From Paracidovorax valerianellae (GTDB taxonomy: Bacteria > Pseudomonadota > Gammaproteobacteria > Burkholderiales > Burkholderiaceae_C), in the NCBI RefSeq assembly GCF_900102625.1, contig NZ_FMZC01000014.1:1-64000 (forward strand): DNA of 64,000 nt, read 5' to 3'. The translations under genes were made by a program, and so were the position numbers. How positions within the stretch are numbered: position 1 is the stretch's first letter; each line of letters starts with the position of its first letter. This document shows, piece by piece, positions 62,278-64,000 of the stretch. The notes under the pieces are model-generated. The model ran no database searches. It saw only the letters and a list, made by a program, of their open reading frames with translations, and had not been told where the DNA came from.

Positions 62278-63572
62278 TCGCGACCCTGTTGTTCGTGGCG
62301 TTCCTCGCCATGATGTTCGTGGGCGTGCCGATCGGCGCGGCCCTGGGCCTGGCGGGCGTAACCGCCATCGCGCTGGCCAATGCCGACAGCCAGTGGTTCG
62401 GCCTGCTCGCCGTGCCGCAGAACTTCTACGCCGGCCTGGGCAAATACCCGCTGCTGGCCATTCCGATGTTCGTGCTCGTGGGCTCGATCTTCGACCGCTC
62501 CGGCGTGGCGCTGCGGCTCGTGAACTTCGCCGTCGCCATCGTGGGCCGCGGGCCGGGCATGCTGCCGCTGGTCGCCATCGCCGTGGCGATGTTCCTGGGC
62601 GGGATTTCGGGTTCGGGCCCGGCCAATGCTGCGGCCGTGGGCGGCGTGATGATCGCGGCCATGTCGCGCGCCGGCTATCCCGGTTCGTTCTCGGCGAGCG
62701 TGGTGGGCGCCGCGGCGGCCACCGACATCCTGATTCCGCCGTCGGTCGCGTTCATCATCTATTCGGTGCTGGTGCCGGGCGCCTCGGTGCCCGCACTGTT
62801 CGCGGCCGGCATGATTCCCGGCGTGCTCGCGGGCATCGCGCTGATCGTGCCCGCCGTATGGCTATCGCGCCGGCACAAGATGGGTGCGCTCGAATCCTCC
62901 ATGCCACGCCCGCCGTTCTGGCGCAGCCTGCGCGATGCGTCCTGGGGCCTGGCCGCGCCGGTGCTGATCCTGGGCGGCATGCGGGCGGGCTGGTTCACGC
63001 CCACCGAGGCCGCCGTGGTGGCCGTTTTCTATGGCCTGTTCGTGGGTATGTGCATCCACCGGACCATCAAGGTGCGCGACCTGTTCCCCATCCTGCGCGA
63101 GGCCGGCGAGCTGTCGGCCGTGATTCTGCTGGTGGTGTCGCTGGCCGGCATCTTCGCGTTCTCTCTGTCCACGCTGGGCGTGATCGACCCGGTGGCCAAG
63201 GCCATCGTGAACTCGGGGCTGGGCGAATATGGCGTGATGGCGCTCCTGATCCTGCTGCTCATCACGGTGGGCATGTTCCTGGACGGCATTTCGATCTTCC
63301 TCATCTTCGTGCCGCTGCTGCTGCCCATCATGCAGCACTACCAGTGGGACCCGGTGTGGTTCGGCGTCATCCTCACGCTCAAGGTCGCCCTGGGCCAGTT
63401 CACGCCGCCGCTGGCCGTGAACCTGATGGTGTCGTGCCGCATCGCCGGCGTGCGCATGGAGTCCACCGTGCGCTGGGTCGGGCCCATGCTGCTGGCGATG
63501 TTCGTCGTCATGGTGCTGGTCATCGCCTTCCCGCAATTGGCGCTGTGGCTGCCGGCCCGCCTGGGCTACTGA
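62274..63572 (+). CDS. dctM: TRAP transporter large permease subunit
   Basis: 432 residues, about 12 membrane helices, the transport channel. FVGVPIGAALGLAGVTAIAL, GGISGSGPANAAAVGGVMI, LIPPSVAFIIYSVLVPGASV and GQFTPPLAVNLMVSCRIAG are DctM segments. Starts within the dctQ stop (ATGA). Confidence 0.95.
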   Translation: MIATLLFVAFLAMMFVGVPIGAALGLAGVTAIALANADSQWFGLLAVPQNFYAGLGKYPLLAIPMFVLVGSIFDRSGVALRLVNFAVAIVGRGPGMLPLVAIAVAMFLGGISGSGPANAAAVGGVMIAAMSRAGYPGSFSASVVGAAAATDILIPPSVAFIIYSVLVPGASVPALFAAGMIPGVLAGIALIVPAVWLSRRHKMGALESSMPRPPFWRSLRDASWGLAAPVLILGGMRAGWFTPTEAAVVAVFYGLFVGMCIHRTIKVRDLFPILREAGELSAVILLVVSLAGIFAFSLSTLGVIDPVAKAIVNSGLGEYGVMALLILLLITVGMFLDGISIFLIFVPLLLPIMQHYQWDPVWFGVILTLKVALGQFTPPLAVNLMVSCRIAGVRMESTVRWVGPMLLAMFVVMVLVIAFPQLALWLPARLGY

Positions 63573-63617
63573 CCGTCCGCCCCACCCTTTTTCACCGAGA
63601 ACCAGGAGACTGAAAAC

Positions 63618-64000
63618 ATGAAACTGCGCACCTTCCTCACCAGCGCCGTCGCGGCGGCTGCCGCAATCGCCTTCGCCGCGCCGGCCGTGGCCCAGACCTA
63701 CAAGAGCGAATACCGCATGTCGCTGGTGCTGGGCACGGCATTTCCCTGGGGCAAGGGCGGCGAGCTGTGGGCCAACAAGGTCCGCGAGCGCACGCAAGGC
63801 CGCATCAACATCAAGCTGTACCCCGGCGTTTCGCTGATCCAGGGCGACCAGACGCGCGAATTCAGCGCGCTGCGCCAGGGCGTGATCGACATGGCCGTGG
63901 GCTCCACCATCAACTGGTCGCCCCAGGTCAAGCCGCTCAACCTGTTCTCACTGCCCTTCCTGTTTCCGGACTATGCAGCCGTCGATGCGGTGACGCAGGG
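63618..64000 (+). CDS. dctP: TRAP transporter solute-binding protein, 3' cut by window end
   Basis: First 127 residues only; the frame is open at the window edge. Signal peptide MKLRTFLTSAVAAAAAIAFA, then YRMSLVLGTAFPWGKGGELW, RINIKLYPGVSLIQGDQTRE and VIDMAVGSTINWS, the N-terminal lobe of DctP. AGGAG nine bases before the ATG. Third gene of dctQMP; substrate (often a C4-dicarboxylate or sugar acid) not readable from this part. Confidence 0.93.
   Translation, partial: MKLRTFLTSAVAAAAAIAFAAPAVAQTYKSEYRMSLVLGTAFPWGKGGELWANKVRERTQGRINIKLYPGVSLIQGDQTREFSALRQGVIDMAVGSTINWSPQVKPLNLFSLPFLFPDYAAVDAVTQ

Overview
The window is a high-GC, densely coded bacterial chromosome segment. Its gene content points to a beta-proteobacterium of the Comamonadaceae, probably Acidovorax-like (inference from gene content and order, not from a search). 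The pointers are three Bug-type periplasmic solute receptors, an S-adenosylhomocysteine (SAH) riboswitch in front of ahcY, a gltIJKL-type amino acid ABC system, a TRAP transporter, and a dispersed short intergenic element with the core AGGCCTCCAGCGC next to an AT-rich GCTATT..AATAGC palindrome. No tRNA, rRNA, CRISPR array, insertion sequence or prophage gene was seen.

Layout. (1) 1-12 kb, minus strand: a catabolic cluster reading fadB-like (pimF-like), thiolase, two acyl-CoA dehydrogenases (pimC/pimD-like), crotonase, family III CoA-transferase, two Bug receptors, etfB and etfA, with a divergent LysR regulator and a palindromic candidate operator. It resembles the pimelate/dicarboxylate beta-oxidation cluster, with a CoA-transferase in the place of the CoA ligase. 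(2) 13-16 kb: a scarred region with the 3' ends of an AraC-type regulator and a HemJ-like membrane protein facing away from one junction, a TetR/cytochrome b561 operon with paired operators, and the tail of a class V aminotransferase gene. (3) 16-21 kb: amino-sugar and cell-wall precursor genes glmS and glmU, an Lrp-type regulator and a soluble histidine kinase. (4) 21-24.5 kb: an FNR-like regulator divergent from a BLUF blue-light sensor, then two DUF2917 genes and a LysR gene sharing a two-part promoter motif with identical spacing. (5) 24.6-38 kb: housekeeping and envelope genes: tyrS, an M23 peptidase, anmK, an MdtD-like exporter, erpA, a bactofilin, rpsI-rplM, a Ser/Thr kinase, rlmJ, an RlpA-like lipoprotein.

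(6) 37-41 kb: the methyl cycle unit ahcY - tlyA - metF under an SAH riboswitch; TlyA carries a large acidic insertion. (7) 41-51 kb: an acyltransferase and prfC, then a plus-strand cluster of polytopic membrane protein, EmrE-like half-flippase, GT2 glycosyltransferase, ArnT-like membrane glycosyltransferase, secreted GH42-like protein and HAD phosphatase. This is the best candidate for an undescribed surface-glycan system. The HAD gene carries an in-frame copy of the dispersed element. (8) 51-56 kb: a Bug receptor, a PQQ glucose dehydrogenase with a low-complexity insertion, and a CxxCxxCC protein. (9) 56-64 kb: glutamate/aspartate ABC transporter gltIJKL with a second binding-protein gene, a LysR regulator, and a divergent TRAP (DctQMP) operon that runs off the window.

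Start codons were chosen by eye from ribosome binding sites, overlaps and family N-termini. Family assignments rest on recognised motifs and remembered family architecture; no database was consulted.
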